A DNA stretch of 16,500 nt from Zygnema cylindricum. Lineage: Eukaryota > Streptophyta > Zygnematophyceae > Zygnematales > Zygnemataceae. This document shows positions 1-8,130 of the stretch, piece by piece (the first letter of the stretch is position 1; every line of letters starts with the position of its first letter). The translations under genes were made by a program, and so were the position numbers. The stretch covers positions 240,333-256,832 of the forward strand of contig JBBHKE010003155.1 in the NCBI GenBank assembly GCA_037447655.1, read 5' to 3'. The notes beneath the pieces were generated by a model. The model was not told where the DNA came from. It worked only from the letters and a program-made list of their open reading frames with translations, and did no database searches.

Positions 1-432
1 GAACATGACAAAAATCCTTTGTTGGAAATAGTGTGACGAAAGAAATTGCGCGACGAAGGACCGTTTCGAGATTAGTTCATTAATTTTCAGTTGCATTTTG
101 AAACGTACATTCCATGTGCAAATTTCGTCAATTTTCGTTGGTTTTCCTTCGTGACACGTAGCTTATTCGTCCAGCGTGTCACTATTAATTTTTTTCTGTA
201 TCTGCCAACCCACCTCTTACAGGTACGTTGGCAGCTACAGAGAAAAATGAAGCGAACGCCTCGAAGATGAACATCTGACGGCCAGTATTATCTCCCAGAC
301 CTTCAAAGAGTATTGGCAAGATTCTCTGTAATGTTGTTTCGCGTATAAAAACAAAATAAGCGGTACGAATTGGTACGGATAGTCGCGGATTTCTGTAAAC
401 TACCCCACTTTTCGACTGCTGGAACTTGACCC
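1..432. other. AT-rich non-coding left edge
   Basis: No convincing coding region is visible. A reading frame on the minus strand at 185-445 has no recognisable domain. The segment 321-442 is a diverged copy of a repeat that recurs at 12364-12482 and is listed separately. Confidence 0.5.
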
Positions 433-442
433 TTATACGTTT
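321..442 (+). repeat. dispersed repeat, copy 1 (second copy 12364-12482)
   Basis: Both copies contain CTGTAATGTTGTTT near their left end, then a run of GGTACGR-type motifs, then ACCCCACTTTTCG or ACCCCACTTTTTCG, and end in a CCCTTA/CCCTAA...GTTT segment. Spacing is collinear over about 120 bp, with many substitutions. This is direct sequence evidence for an old interspersed repeat family; its class is unknown. Confidence 0.6.
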
Positions 443-627
443 CAATGGGAAAAAATGAAAAAATCCCGCGATTTGAAAATCTATGATTTTTCTAGCTCAT
501 TAAAATTTGTTGATTTTCAAGCGTGTGTTACCATTTACCAAGCATTATTAATTTAGTACGACTTTTATTAATTCCATAGTTGTTCAAATCGCGCGATTTT
601 TTCCTTTTTTACGATTAAAACGTATAA
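433..627. mobile_element. 195-bp hairpin element with 45-bp terminal inverted repeats (MITE-like)
   Basis: The 45 bases at 433-477 match the reverse complement of 583-627 at 40 of 45 positions. Both arms start TTATACGTTT and contain an A-run followed by CGCGATTTGAA. The centre (478-582) is AT-rich with no coding capacity. Short length, long inverted arms and no open frame fit a miniature inverted-repeat transposable element. I could not identify a clear target-site duplication; a TA or TTA duplication overlapping the ends is possible. Similarity between arms continues weakly inward, as expected for a foldback element. Confidence 0.65.
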
Positions 628-664
628 TTCGTGACTTATGAATAAATCGGAAAAAAAACGCGAT

Positions 665-905
665 GTACTTTCTGTCCGGTAAACTGAACGGATAATTTAC
701 AGAAACTGTACGGTATGTACCGTAACCGTACGGTTTTGTCCCAAAAAAGTACAGAATTTGACTAAAAGATATGTTGCACTTCGTAGTACTTTCTGTCCGG
801 TAAACTGAACAGAAATTTAACGGGAAACATACGGAATTGTAACAAATTGTACGGACTATGACGAAAAGAGACGGGGACTGTACGGAATATGTACAAACTG
901 CGGGA
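665..905. repeat. TACGG-rich degenerate repeat block with an exact 25-bp direct repeat
   Basis: An identical 25-base sequence, beginning GTACTTTCTGTCCGG, occurs at 665-689 and 786-810, a spacing of 121 bp. After each copy come several TGTACGG or CATACGG motifs (for example near 706, 725, 829, 850 and 880). The block looks like a decayed tandem or nested repeat. Similar CCGTAC motifs occur near 1195-1220 and 12400-12430. Confidence 0.55.
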
Positions 906-1019
906 TTTGTAAAATTGATTTTTGTTTACATGTCCGGAATAGTATGGAGGAAAATTCATTAACGATTTTTACGATTTTTTCAAAAGGTTCAATGCGTTTG
1001 TTACGTATAGTTCGTCGCG

Positions 1020-1450
1020 ATTAAATCGTTCGCACTAAACGCCGTGAACAACTATGATTAATTCCAACAATAGTTCGAAACACGCGACAACCGTCCATCT
1101 TCGTCAACAGAGCCGAAATAGTGCGATAATGTGACGCTGGTGCCAAAAGCTGAACGGCTTGCATGCGTCGGCATCGTCGACTCCAATTCGCCGTACAGTA
1201 CGGTAGAATGCCGTACGGCAACAACGAACATAAAGTACAATAGCGGTCCGCTCGAGCGGTCGAGCCGGCGGCCGCCGAACCTGAGCCCGGCCTGAGAAGC
1301 CGGCGGTGCTTGGGCGGCCTGGCCGTACAGGACAGCCGGAGGCGAAAGGACGATGACGTCGACGGATGCTCCCGTCACCACACGTTTCGCGCCATCGCAC
1401 GTGACGTGACACAAAGGACGATAAGGAGACGTGCTTCCGGCCGCACTCAG
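1020..1450. other. GC-rich, CpG-dense island, no gene recognised
   Basis: This stretch is much richer in G+C and CpG than the surrounding AT-rich DNA. It contains short palindromes such as CCGCTCGAGCGG and GCCGTACGGC, and a GTGACGTGACA motif at 1401-1411. Frames on both strands are open for 60-140 codons, but none shows a recognisable domain and several overlap each other, as expected in GC-rich DNA. It could be a promoter-type island for the adjacent pyrimidine-rich segment; that is inference only. Confidence 0.4.
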
Positions 1451-1475
1451 CATCTTCCGTCGATTGGTCAAAGAT

Positions 1476-1849
1476 TTTCCCCCTCGCCTCTCTCTAGTCT
1501 TCTCTCTTCTCCCCTCTCATACTTCCATATCCTCCCTCGCTCTATCGTTCTCTCTACTCCTTCCGTAGCTATCTCCCTCCTCCCTCCTCTCCTTTGTCGA
1601 CTCCGCCTCTCCCTCCTTCCCCCTTTCCCCTTCCCCCGTCCCACCTCCCCGTCGGTCCTCCCTTATGGCGATACGCCCTCCCCTCGACATCTTTCTACTC
1701 CTCCCTCTTCCTTGATTTCCTTATTCCAGATCCGCCCTCTTTCCCTCCTCTCTCTCCCTCTCTTTCCTTCCCTTTACCTCTTTCCCTCTCTCTCCCTCCC
1801 TCTCTCTCTCCCTCCCTCCCTCCCTCCTTCCTTCCCTCCCTCCCCCTAT
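1476..1849 (+). repeat. pyrimidine (CT/CCT) low-complexity tract
   Basis: Almost uninterrupted C and T on the + strand, ending in CCCT repeats. A frame spanning 1310-1861 is open only because C/T-only sequence cannot make stop codons, so it is not called as a gene. Confidence 0.85.
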
Positions 1850-1867
1850 AATCACCTGTAGGTAGCA

Positions 1868-1879
1868 GATGACGTCATC
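1868..1879. promoter_or_regulatory. CRE-type palindrome GATGACGTCATC
   Basis: A perfect 12-bp palindrome centred on TGACGTCA, the consensus of bZIP (CREB/TGA-type) binding sites. The 8-bp core recurs at 15593-15600. Function is inferred from the motif alone. Confidence 0.3.
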
Positions 1880-2243
1880 CACTCCTATTCCTTTTTTCAG
1901 CTCCCATTCCTACTGCTCGATTGTGGCACAAATTTCTATTTTTCGATGATCTTTTTTTTTTGTTTATTCATTTAAAGTTGTTGTCAGTTTCATAAAATAA
2001 AATATAAAGTTTCGTAATGTTACGCGAGTGTGTGTGTGTGGGAGGAGATGTCGACATCTTGTGTCGGCAGGCGGTGCACCGCTTTGCTGCCACGTGGCGA
2101 TCTTGGCCGCCTCTATTCCGTACAAAGCCGAGACGATTAAGAGAGAATAAATTCACCTACTATGTTGTCTATGTGGTGTCACGTCGCATCCTTGCGGTAT
2201 CAAGCTTTTGTTTGTCTAGTTAGTGCAACATGTTGGGGTATCT
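1880..2243. other. unassigned spacer between two CT tracts
   Basis: Mixed-composition sequence with a T run near 1950, a short (GT)n near 2028-2040 and no supported gene. Short overlapping frames on both strands show no domain features. Confidence 0.4.
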
Positions 2244-2660
2244 TGTCTCTCTCTCTCTCTCTCTCTCTCCCTCTCTTTCTCTCTCTCTACGGCTCTTTCT
2301 CGCTCTCTCTCGTTCTGCGGCTCTTTTCTTCCCTCGCTCATTCAATTTCTCTCTCCTTTTGTGCTCCGCTCTCCCCATCTTTCTCTCCTTCTCCCTATCC
2401 TGATCCCTCTCCCTCGCTCCTCTCCACCCTTTCCCCCCTGTCTCTCACTTTGTCCTTTTCTCTCTCACTCTATCTTTCTATCTTTCTCTTGTTCGACCTA
2501 CTCTCTCTCTCTCTCTCTCTCTCCCCCGGCCCTTTCCCTCTCCTCTCCCCCTCCCATTCTCCATCTCCTCGCTTCCCTCTCCACCTGTCTCCCTTTCCCT
2601 TTCCTTATCCCTTCCGTGGCCCTCCCTATCCCCCTCCCCCTCCCCCTCCCCCTTCATCTC
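2244..2660 (+). repeat. CT microsatellite and pyrimidine tract
   Basis: Begins with about 12 CT units, passes through mixed CT/CCT sequence, another CT run near 2503-2522, and ends in CCCCCT repeats. Frames through it encode SLSLS-type or purine-strand GEGEG-type low complexity and are rejected as genes. Confidence 0.85.
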
Positions 2661-2689
2661 CGTACATTCTGTTATGTCCATGTCAGTTA

Positions 2690-3056
2690 TGTGCTAGCTG
2701 CCTCGAGCTGCGCGTCAACCACGCGTCATTTATGCGTCAGGGAATTCCGCGTGAGCGGCGAACGCGTGAAAGGTTTGTGGCAGCAACGCGGTACCGAGGG
2801 TTCACTCGATTTCGCGCGTTCATCGGCGGTTCTGCCTCCGCAGCTTCGAAGTAGCTTCGCGGCAGTCAACGGCAATGATTGTTTTCGCTGCCCCAGGATT
2901 GTCGCACTTTCACGCGCGCCTCCCGCTGCCGCTGCTTTGGTAGTCGCGCAGCAGTCGCATGGCAGTTCCGCGCGACTGGCTCGAGTCTGTTGTGCGGCAG
3001 GTCTGGCGTCGGCGTGCATGCGCAGATTCAGACAGGCTCAGGGGCGGCTCGGCTGT
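2690..3056. other. CpG-rich island adjoining the minisatellite
   Basis: G+C-rich and CpG-dense, with many CGCG tetramers, in contrast to the AT-rich minisatellite that starts at 3063. Three GCGTCA hexamers lie at 2712, 2723 and 2734, exactly 11 bp apart. Frames are open in both directions for about 100 codons but carry no recognisable domain. It may be a promoter-like or unmethylated island; no transcript can be assigned. Confidence 0.45.
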
Positions 3057-3062
3057 AGGGTT

Positions 3063-4075
3063 GTATTGAACGTAACGATATGGTGTATTGAATACGCTGA
3101 TATATGTTGTATTGAATACGCTAAAATATGTTGGATTGAATACGCTAAAATATGTTGTATTGAATACGCTAAAATATGTTGTATTGAATACGCTAAAATA
3201 TGTTGTATTGAATACGCTAAAATATGTTGTATTGAATACGCTAAAATATGTTGGATTGAATACGCTAAAATATGTTGGATTGAATACGCTAAAATATGTT
3301 GTATTGAATAATGCCAAAATATGCTGTAATACGCCAAAATATGCTGTATTGAATACGCCAAAATATGCTGCATTGAATACGCTAAAATATGTTGGATTGA
3401 ATACGCTAAAATATGCTGTATTGAATACGCTAAAATATGTTGTATTGAATACTTAAATATGTTGTATTGAATACGCTAAAATATGTTGATTGAATACGCC
3501 AAAATATGTTGATTGAATACGCTAAAACATGCTAATAAATACGCTGATATAAGCTGTATTGAATACAAAATATTGCTGGATTGAATACGCTAAAATATGT
3601 TGATTGAATACTTAAATATGCTGATTGAATACGCTTAAAATATGTTATTGAATACGCCAAAACATGCTGTACTGAACACTGGATACATGCTGTACTGAAT
3701 GCCAAAACATGCTGATCGAATACCAAAACATGCTGGACTGAACACCAGCAACATGTTGGATCGAACACTAAAACATGCTGGATCGAATACCAAACATGCT
3801 GTATCGAATTTCAAAAACATGTTGTACTGAATACGCCAAAAATGCTGTATTGAATACGCCGACATATGCCGGATCGAATACCAAACATGCTGCATTAAAC
3901 CCGTCAAAACATGCTGCACAAACTGGCCATCATATTGTACTGAATACCAAAAATATGCTGACTGAATACCCAAAACATGCTGTACTGAACACTAAAATAC
4001 GCCGTACTGAATACCAAAACATGCTGTACTGAACACCAAAACATGTTGTATTGAATACGCTAAAATATGTTGGAT
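3063..4075 (+). repeat. minisatellite, about 44 units of a 24-bp repeat
   Basis: The unit reads GTATTGAATACGCTAAAA followed by TATGTT. From 3085 to 3300 the units are in exact 24-bp register and nearly identical, varying mainly at GTATTG versus GGATTG. From about 3301 units become 20-25 bp long and diverge to forms such as GTACTGAATACC...ACATGCT, until a last near-canonical unit at about 4048. Each canonical unit begins with GTATTGAATAC, an 11-bp sequence with perfect dyad symmetry around the central G. Because 24 is a multiple of three, both strands are open over the regular part, giving 8-residue repeats; this is a by-product and not evidence of coding. Confidence 0.95.
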
Positions 4076-4205
4076 TGGGTGGCGTATTTTGTAGTTTGTG
4101 GTATGGCGCGATAGAACGGCGGGTCAACAGCCCATTCCGACCCTGTCATGTCACTTATGTCTTTTTTTTTCTCAGTATTTCGCAGTTTTGTTTAGTCATT
4201 CTGAT

Positions 4206-4298
4206 GTCACGTTTGTGTCTCAGTTACGTTACATTTGTCACGCTTGCGTCTCGGTTATGTTACATCTGTCACGTTTGCGTCTCGGTTATGATACATTT
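4206..4298 (+). repeat. three tandem 31-bp units
   Basis: Units at 4206-4236, 4237-4267 and 4268-4298 each begin GTCACG and contain GTCTC(A/G)GTTA(C/T)G(T/A)TACAT. They differ from one another at only a few positions. No coding role is evident. Confidence 0.85.
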
Positions 4299-4421
4299 GG
4301 AACGGCTCTGTTAGTCTTGCCTCGCAGTTGTGTCACGGTGACGTGACAGTTTTGCTTCTGTTGATTTCTGATTTTTTTTTGCGTGTTACTGATTTTATTC
4401 CCGTTACTTTATTAGTTGCAG

Positions 4422-4504
4422 GAATCTGTTGTGCGCCACTTTCTTGGATTGTACCGCCAGACGAAGAAAACAACGTTTTGTCGTTTAGTGTTTTTTGTTA
4501 TCGT
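4422..4504 (+). CDS. possible upstream exon of the 5051-7074 candidate gene
   Basis: An acceptor-like TTAGTTGCAG precedes 4422, with pyrimidine-rich sequence before it. A strong donor, GT|GTAAGT, follows 4504. The 83-nt segment is open in the frame beginning GAA (ESVVRHFLGLYRQ...) and leaves two bases. Splicing to an acceptor TTTTCGTACAG ending at 5050 would continue in frame into the ATG at 5067. Phase agreement and splice consensus are the only support, and it could equally be untranslated leader. A related stretch, GTCGTTTAG followed by TTTTTGTTTTATCG, lies at about 4605-4633, so this area may contain an old short duplication. Confidence 0.22.
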
Positions 4505-4820
4505 GTAAGTGCGTAGTTATTTTGACATAGTTTTGTTACAGTTCAGAGCGATTCCGTCGCACGCCAAATTTTTTTTGTGGAACCTTCTAAACGGATAAAA
4601 ATTTTAGTCGTTTAGTTTTTGTTTTATCGCGCACGTGCACCGACATAACTCACCGACCATTGCTCCGAACATCACACGTGGCAACGCTCCCGAAAACGAG
4701 TGCAGCCGAAAACCTCGTCGAAAGTGCGCGCCAAAAACGAAAATCAAACGCCAAAACTATGGCGTTTTCTGCTCGCCGCCTCTCTACCTTATCCTCTCGC
4801 ACTAAAAAAACAACGATTTC

Positions 4821-4840
4821 AATCTCGCACGTGCGAGATT
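4821..4840. promoter_or_regulatory. perfect 20-bp palindrome with central G-box CACGTG
   Basis: Bases 4821-4840 (AATCTCGCAC then GTGCGAGATT) equal their own reverse complement over all 20 positions. The centre is CACGTG, the G-box bound by plant bZIP and bHLH dimers. It lies 227 bp upstream of the candidate start codon at 5067. Regulation of that gene is inference from position. Confidence 0.45.
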
Positions 4841-5066
4841 CGGGGTTAAATCCCCCGGTTGTTTTCCTTAAGAAACCCATCAATGTAAACTGCCTAAATC
4901 TCACTATTACCTTCTCCAGCTTAGGTTTTGCGATTCTCTCTCTGCACTAAGTTTCCCCTCGCAGAGTCCTTGCAGTGAAACAACACTAATTTCCGATTCA
5001 GTTGGTCGTATTTTTCAAGTTTTCGCACTGAAAAACATATTTTCGTACAGAAAACTCTCAAAAGCT

Positions 5067-5464
5067 ATGGCGATGGGGATGTTGATAATGGCGCTTCTGC
5101 TCCTAGGAGACAAAGTCATGGCGGAAAGCTGGCTGTGGCTCGCAGCCATGGCTGTGGAGCCTCTCCTCTCTGTCTTTTTCTCTTGCTCGAAGGTCCATGC
5201 AGAAACGATAAAATGGTTTGCAGTCGTTAGCTGGTCTGACGTGGCGAACTTCCTTGTCTTATTCCTCGTATTTGTCGTATGCATTCTGCTCTCGTACCTA
5301 AGGGAGCTTCACGAGAAGAGGAGGCTCTGGGAGGAAGAGAGAAAGGAGGAGAAGAAGAGAGAGGAAAAGGAGAAGAGAAAGGAAGAGGAGAGGAAAAGGG
5401 AAGCACACGGCGAAGTAGTGATAATTGCAAACGGATCTGAAAAAAAAGTCTCCAGTGATAAATT
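5067..5464 (+). CDS. exon 1 of the candidate gene: two or three membrane segments plus K/E-rich coiled coil
   Basis: The ATG at 5067 has G at -3 and G at +4, a favourable context. The 132 complete codons encode a short hydrophobic N-terminus (about residues 2-14), a second hydrophobic stretch around ESWLWLAAMAVEPLLSVFF (about 20-40), and a strong transmembrane segment within WFAVVSWSDVANFLVLFLVF and the residues after it (about 50-78). An almost uninterrupted K/E/R helix follows (about residues 79-115), then AHGEVVIIANGSEKK. This is the least repetitive part of the candidate protein and the best query for a homology search. The donor TT|GTATGG is chosen because it is in phase with exon 2 and is followed by a pyrimidine intron. 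Confidence 0.42.
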
Positions 5465-5542
5465 GTATGGCCTCCTCTCCCATCTCTCCCTTCATCCTGT
5501 TCTCTCCCCTCCTTGCCCTCTCTCCCTCTTTCCCTTCCCATT

Positions 5543-5596
<54 letters not shown>

Positions 5597-6075
5597 CTCC
5601 CTCTCACTCTCTTCCCTCTTTTCTTTCCCCTCCCTCTGTTCCCTCTTCCCCCCCTCTCTCCCCTCTCCCTCACTCCTTCCCCTCCCTCTGTCTCTTTCTT
5701 TTTTTCCCTCTCCCTCGACCAGCTGTGTGACTAATGATGCTGTTTTTTTTTGTCTTTTTGTGACAACAGCTTCAAATCGTTGAAATCCGGAAAGGTCCTC
5801 CATCTGAAAATTTTGCGAACTAGTAATGCATCTCTCTCCCTCTCCCTCCCTCTTCCTGCTCCTTTCCTCTCCCCCTTATCCCTCCCTGTCCCTCACCCCC
5901 TCGCTCTTCTCCCTCCCCCTTCCCCTTCTCCTTCCTACTTATTTCAAATTTCTGCAGTAAAGTTTTTTTTTAGGTTTTTTTTTTAGGGTTTGGTTTTGTT
6001 AAGATTTCTTTCTTTTCCGTGTTTTCCAGCAAACATGTGTATCGTAAATTATCTGTCCCTCTCGCTGTCCCCTCC

Positions 6076-6121
<46 letters not shown>

Positions 6122-7074
6122 CATTCCCCCTCCCGATCTTCTTCTCAGTTTTCGGAGGAGGGAAAGAGAAAGGGAGAGAATCCTGGGAAAGTGGAGAAGG
6201 AGAGAGAGGACAGAAAGGGAAAGAAGGAAGAGGAAGTCAAAAATAAAGGGAAGGGAAAGGAGAGAGAGGGAGTTAAAAAGGTGGAGAGAGATGGAAAGAG
6301 AGAGGAAGAGAGGAACGCGTGTGAAGCTGGAGTGTCTCCCCCTCCGCCAACTTCTCTCCCTCCTTCCCGCCGAAGTTCTCTCCCTTCCCCCCTCCCAACT
6401 GGACAGGTAAACCTTCTTTTGTTTGTTCATTCTCAGTTCTCTCTCTCTCTCCTTCTCTCTCTTCCTTTGTCCTTTTCCTTTTTTGACCTTCCCTGTCTTT
6501 TTCTAACTGAAAAATTCAGTTCAGTTTTTCAATCCAACTTCTTTTATATTTTTTAATTTTGTTTTTTTGTCGCAGGTTTCGAGAAAGACGAAGAGAGAGG
6601 AAGTTTCTGAGGAGTCTCCGAAGGGGAAGAGGGAGAGACTAAGCCCTCTCTCTCTCTCCCCCTCCGCAACCCTTTTTCTTCTTTCCGTTCTTCCCTTGAA
6701 CCCTACCCAGACTGCTCTCGCTCTCCCTCCCCCTTCCCCAACCAGAAAGGTACAAATTTTCTTCTCTTTTTTCTTCCGTTTTCCCCTTTTTCAGTTTTTC
6801 CGTTTTTCAGTTTTTATTTTTTTTTGGTCAGTTTGGAGTTTTATTTTTTTATTTTTTTTTCGGGCAGGTGAGAGGAAGTAGGCGAGAGAGGAAGACTCGA
6901 AGGAATCGAAGACAAGGAAATATTGGATGGACACCCTCTACCTCTCTATCCCTCTCCCCCTCCCTCCCAGCTCCTCTCCCTCCACCCCTCCCAACTCCTC
7001 TCCCTCCTCCCCTCACAGCTCCTGTCTCTGCACCCCTCCCAACTCCTCTCCTTCTCCCTCCCCCAAGCAAACAG
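5067..7074 (+). CDS. candidate five-exon gene, membrane-anchored charged coiled-coil protein, function unknown
   Basis: Predicted exons are 5067-5464, 5770-5956, 6149-6406, 6576-6749 and 6868-7074. Introns start GTATGG, GTAAAG, GTAAAC and GTACAA, and end AACAG, TCTCAG, TCGCAG and GGGCAG. The joined frame stays open: exon 1 ends in phase 2, exon 2 starts with the matching single base, and later junctions are all phase 0. Branch-point-like GACTAAT (intron 1) and TCTAACT (intron 3) sit upstream of acceptors. The product would have hydrophobic N-terminal segments, a K/E/R-rich helix, then alternating charged and S/P/L-rich blocks. The protein family is not recognised. Caveat: CT- and GA-rich DNA is naturally short of stop codons, so openness is weak evidence; splice-phase consistency is better evidence. 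The 3' end is unresolved: after the last donor (GTATGA), an acceptor TTTTAG at 7316 would add seven residues and a stop at 7338-7340. Confidence 0.4.
5467..5720 (+). repeat. CT microsatellite within predicted intron 1
   Basis: A CT-rich tract beginning just after the predicted donor at 5465. Its core, about 5544-5592, is an uninterrupted run of roughly 24 CT units. A branch-like GACTAAT and a T-rich acceptor ending AACAG at 5769 follow. Confidence 0.8.
6058..6119 (+). repeat. CT microsatellite in predicted intron 2
   Basis: A run of about 16 CT dinucleotides forms part of the long pyrimidine stretch ahead of the predicted acceptor CTTCTCAG at 6148. The microsatellite may itself act as the polypyrimidine tract of this intron. 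Confidence 0.75.
6149..7074 (+). CDS. exons 3-5: three serial exons with the same charged then S/P/L-rich plan
   Basis: Exon 3 (86 codons) starts FSEEGKRKGE and ends SLPSPLPTGQ. Exon 4 (58 codons) starts VSRKTKREEVSEE and ends LALPPPSPTRK. Exon 5 (69 codons) starts VRGSRRERKTRRNRRQG and ends PLLLPPPSKQ. All three have lengths divisible by three, enter and leave in phase 0, and close with P-P-x-x-x-(Q/K) directly before the GT. Exon 5 has an internal repeat of APLPPPLPTPLPPPL type. Symmetric phase-0 exons of one layout suggest tandem exon duplication. The alternative is convergent composition caused by CT and GA repeats. Confidence 0.35.
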
Positions 7075-7560
7075 GTATGATTTCGACTTCTCTGTTTTAT
7101 TTTCTTCTTTTATTTTTACTGTTTTCACCTTTTTTTTCAGTTTTTTCAGATTTCGCCGTTCTTCCGTTTTTCTGTTTTTTAGTTTTTCAGTTACAATTAT
7201 GCAGTTTTCCGTTTTTCCGTTTTTAGTTTTTGTGTTTTATTTTTTCTGTTTTCAGTTTCCAGTTTCCAGTTTCTTTTTTCAGGGTTTTTTTTTTTTTTTT
7301 TTTGTGTGTGTTTTAGAAAAATCGTTTCTTCCAAAACTGATGTACCTCTCCTTTTTCATGATTGTCAATACATCCTTTCACCTTAGCTTCCATTATTATC
7401 AGTTGTTTCGAATGAAACGATATTTGTTTCTCTTTTGTGGCTAGTTTCATTCTGCCGTGGAAAAAAATAACTGTTATTCTTGCTGTCATAATCCATGCCT
7501 GAATAAGCACAAATTGTAACATCAAATCAATTTTCTCGGGAACGAATTTCTTTTGGACAG

Positions 7561-7735
7561 GTTTCAAGAACTTGCGTCCAGCGTTTCCCTTCTGCTTTGT
7601 TAAAACCAACGCATTCTTTATGTTATTCTTCAAGGGTAGAAACCCGAAACAGGAAATGCCGGATTGTCACGTCTCCGCAATGTGTACAAGGAGGGAACCG
7701 GTTAGGAGTGGGACAGCAAGCAAGCAACAATAAAG
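7561..7735 (+). CDS. possible further exon, weakly supported
   Basis: An acceptor-like TTTTGGACAG precedes 7561 and a donor-like AAAG|GTCAGT follows 7735. The segment is open in phase 0 (VSRTCVQRFPSALLKPT...), its first residues VSR resemble exon 4 of the upstream candidate gene, and the donor is followed at once by a CT microsatellite, as at other predicted donors in this window. It is not low-complexity and has several cysteines. No homologue is recognised, and a minus-strand frame (7313-7633) overlaps it, so this is only a candidate. Confidence 0.2.
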
Positions 7736-7740
7736 GTCAG

Positions 7741-7797
<57 letters not shown>
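7741..7797 (+). repeat. (CT)n microsatellite, about 28 units
   Basis: Pure TC repeat with a single TTT interruption near 7762. Confidence 0.95.
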
Positions 7798-7798
<1 letters not shown>

Positions 7799-8018
7799 AT
7801 CGGAAAAAGGAAGAAGGATGGAAGGAGGAGGGAGATGGAAGGGAGAAGATTTTGTTTTTTATTTAAGTTTTTTTTTTTTGAATTCAGGGTTTTTTTTTTT
7901 AGAGTTTTTTTATGGTTTCTATTAGTCTTTTAGGGCTTTTTTTGGGTTTTTGCGGTTTTTTAGGAATAATGGGGTTTTGAGTTTTTTTTTATTAGGGGTT
8001 TTGGGTCTCTTTAGGGAT
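7799..8018 (+). repeat. local direct duplication, copy 1 (copy 2 at 8131-8338)
   Basis: Both copies begin ATCGGAAAAAGGAAGAAGGA, pass through T-rich sequence with CTTTTAGGG, GGAATAATGGGGTTTTGAG and TTGGGTCTCT, and end TTTAGGGAT. The offset falls from 332 bp at the left end to 320 bp at the right because of small indels. Each copy is preceded by a CT tract (7741-7797 and about 8083-8121), so the duplicated unit probably included it. Confidence 0.85.
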
Positions 8019-8130
8019 TATAGAGAAGGGCTCGACTTTTTGGGGATCTGGAAGGACGAAGGAGGTAGACGAGGCTGTGACCACCTCTCTCCCTCTCTCT
8101 CGCTCTCTTTCTCTCTCTCTACCCTTAAGA

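Noticed and set aside
1310-1861. 183-codon open frame rich in S, P and L
   Set aside because: It runs through C/T-only sequence that cannot form stop codons, and the part outside the tract shows no domain.
2162-3311. Two long overlapping + strand frames through the CT tract, CpG island and minisatellite
   Set aside because: Openness is explained by CT composition and by a 24-bp (3x8) repeat; no non-repetitive domain is recognisable.
3038-3456. 8-residue periodic protein on either strand over the minisatellite
   Set aside because: Frames are open in several phases on both strands, the expected effect of a repeat length divisible by three, and are lost where units decay.
3063-4075. Possible CRISPR-like array
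   Set aside because: Units are head-to-tail tandem copies without unique spacers, in a eukaryotic setting.
4660-4950. 97-codon + strand frame upstream of 5067
   Set aside because: It has no recognisable domain, its first ATG is about 100 bp in, and it lies in a predicted upstream or intronic region containing the G-box palindrome.
5227-5803. Minus-strand R/E/G-rich frames opposite the CT and GA tracts
   Set aside because: They are mirror products of low-complexity sequence, and the + strand splice model explains the region better.
7313-7633. 106-codon minus-strand frame
   Set aside because: It is not low-complexity, but no family is recognisable, no splice or start context stands out and it overlaps a + strand exon candidate. 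It deserves a database search but not a call.
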